This document shows, in pieces, positions 62,619 through 64,000 of a DNA stretch of 64,000 nt. Every line of letters begins with the position of its first letter. Within the stretch, counting starts at the first letter, position 1. Under the pieces are notes generated by a model. It saw only the letters and a list, made by a program, of their open reading frames with translations. It had not been told where the DNA came from and did no database searches. The DNA is taken from the NCBI GenBank assembly GCA_019843655.1, contig JACDQD010000003.1, forward strand, positions 3,474,925-3,538,924, read 5' to 3'. Origin of the DNA: Lethocerus indicus. Taxonomy: Eukaryota > Arthropoda > Insecta > Hemiptera > Belostomatidae. The translations under genes and the position numbers were made by a program.

Positions 62619-64000
62619 ATAGTTCAACGATATAATTCAAAGCCCTGACTAACCTGAGAATAAGGACTTAAATGTATAAAATATATTGGTTAAATTAAAA
62701 AAAAAAACTGGAGATACACATCTCAAAATAATTTTGTTTTTGTAATTTTAATGCGACTATGACACGAGTGTCTAAAAGCGGCGTTCATAACGCCGTTTCA
62801 TTGCCGAGCGTTATCGCGCGGTGATAATAATTTCATGCTATTTTCGAAGAGCTCCTCTCCCCGAACCCATAAAAAATAATAGGAGTATTGCACTTATCTG
62901 AATCTAAGCTGCGTTCAGATATCGGTTGTTTATTCTCTCGGGGTAGAGCTAAAGCTGCGCCGTCCTTTTATCCCCTACAGAGGCGCACGATTACGGCGGC
63001 TCTCGAACGGGAGATATCCGGACAATATTGATACGGCATAAATATCTTCTGCGGAATCGCTGCTTTTGGTACGACTTTCAAAACACGCAGGGGGGGAGAG
63101 AGATTTTTGGTTCCAATCGTCGGCTCCAATCATTCCCCGAACTCCTTAACGGATATTTCATGTATTACTGAAAGAAAGAGTTACTGCAAAACAAAATGAA
63201 ACAAGGAAGTGCTATTCTGCGTGGGCATATATTTTTGTTCAATCGTTAGGATCCTGCCTCTTTCTGAAGAGGCGGGAAATGATCTCGATTAAGGACAGAT
63301 TTTTTTTTTTTTTCTGAATAAAAACTGATTTATAACATCGGCTCTTCTTAATCAATTTACAGTACTTGAATGTCCGCCGTCGATCGCGATCCGTGTGGTG
63401 ACTTCAAAGAGCTTAGATGTTCATTGGGCTCCGATTCACCCAGCGCGGCTTAAAACTTCAGTCTTATCAGGACGGCTATTAATTCGCGCAGAACTATTGT
63501 TTTCTGTTACGAGTGGGCCAATGTCGTATTTCTCGGACGCCTTTGCTTTTACCTCTCTAACAAATGTATTTTTCGAGTGCTTGATGTCCCCCCCCCTCCA
63601 TTGTTTCGCTTGGCGGGGCAATAACAGCGCTCCCTTTGTCTATGATTCTATACCGTGAAAATTGTTGAAAAGTTTTCCCACTCGGGAGATGGATTTTGTA
63701 AGATCGGCGTGGCCGTGGGATGGGGGTTAGAGGGAAACATCGTTCGCGTAAACAACATTTTACTTCCCCCCGCCCACACGGTAAAGTATCTCATATTTAT
63801 TTCCAGTTTAACCGGGTCGTGGCAGGAGTCAAAAGTTCCTGTTTATACAAGATTCTTATACAACCCCCCCCCCTTGTAGTGCCGGTGGGTGGGCCACCCT
63901 AAAAGTCCATATATTCCTAACCGAGAGTTTGTCCATCGAAGTAATTGGGTCAAACAGGCACCGACCCTCGGGTACTTCGTACACGTGGGGTTCATACCGT

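Overview
The window is eukaryotic, gene-poor DNA, most likely from an insect or other arthropod with a large genome. No long coding ORF, bacterial-style operon, rRNA or convincing tRNA is visible. The sequence is a patchwork of AT-rich stretches, C/G homopolymers, (CT)n/(TG)n microsatellites and decayed mobile elements. CpG dinucleotides are common. This fits long intronic and intergenic DNA.

The only unambiguous coding piece is a 93-bp exon at 58298-58390 on the + strand. It encodes the start of the second RNA-recognition motif of a Musashi-family RNA-binding protein and reads closest to arthropod Rbp6. The next exon, which would carry RNP1, is not found before the window ends, so the downstream intron exceeds 5.6 kb. 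RRM1 exons were not found either. Upstream, a CpG- and pyrimidine-rich block (about 37.85-38.69 kb) has no ATG for about 445 bases, then one ATG immediately followed by a consensus splice donor (38515-38523). That looks like an alternative promoter and first exon. Spliced to the RRM2 exon it would give a Musashi form lacking RRM1. A weaker alternative first exon lies at 37555-37587, and an isolated 30-nt microexon candidate at 12719-12748.

Mobile elements: (1) a 5'-truncated Jockey-like non-LTR retrotransposon 3' end at 6431-6844, with an A-rich tail and flanking 8-bp direct repeats; (2) a short reverse-transcriptase relic with a YADD motif at 27216-27281 (-); (3) at least seven copies or fragments of one repeat family (8.3, 19.6, 21.2, 26.1-26.8, 42.3-42.7, 54.6 and 62.4 kb). 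This third family is the most unusual feature. The best copies are inverted repeats around an AT-rich core. Outside each arm lies a hammerhead-ribozyme-like motif (CTGANGA, short stem II, GAAA, GUC, with a GCTA/TAGC stem I), and beyond that a hairpin made from CAACCCCTCG and its complement. Two motif copies keep every core base; the others have lost key residues.

Region by region: 1-6.4 kb no gene; 6.4-6.8 kb Jockey fragment; 8.3-8.6 kb first hammerhead-family copy; 12.7 kb microexon candidate; 19.5-27.3 kb cluster of hammerhead-family copies plus the RT relic; 27.5-37.5 kb no gene, with microsatellites and a small diverged duplication; 37.5-38.7 kb candidate promoter and first exons; 38.5-58.3 kb presumed intron with two further repeat copies; 58.3 kb Musashi RRM2 exon; 58.4-64 kb intron with a 96-bp (CT)n tract and a last repeat copy.
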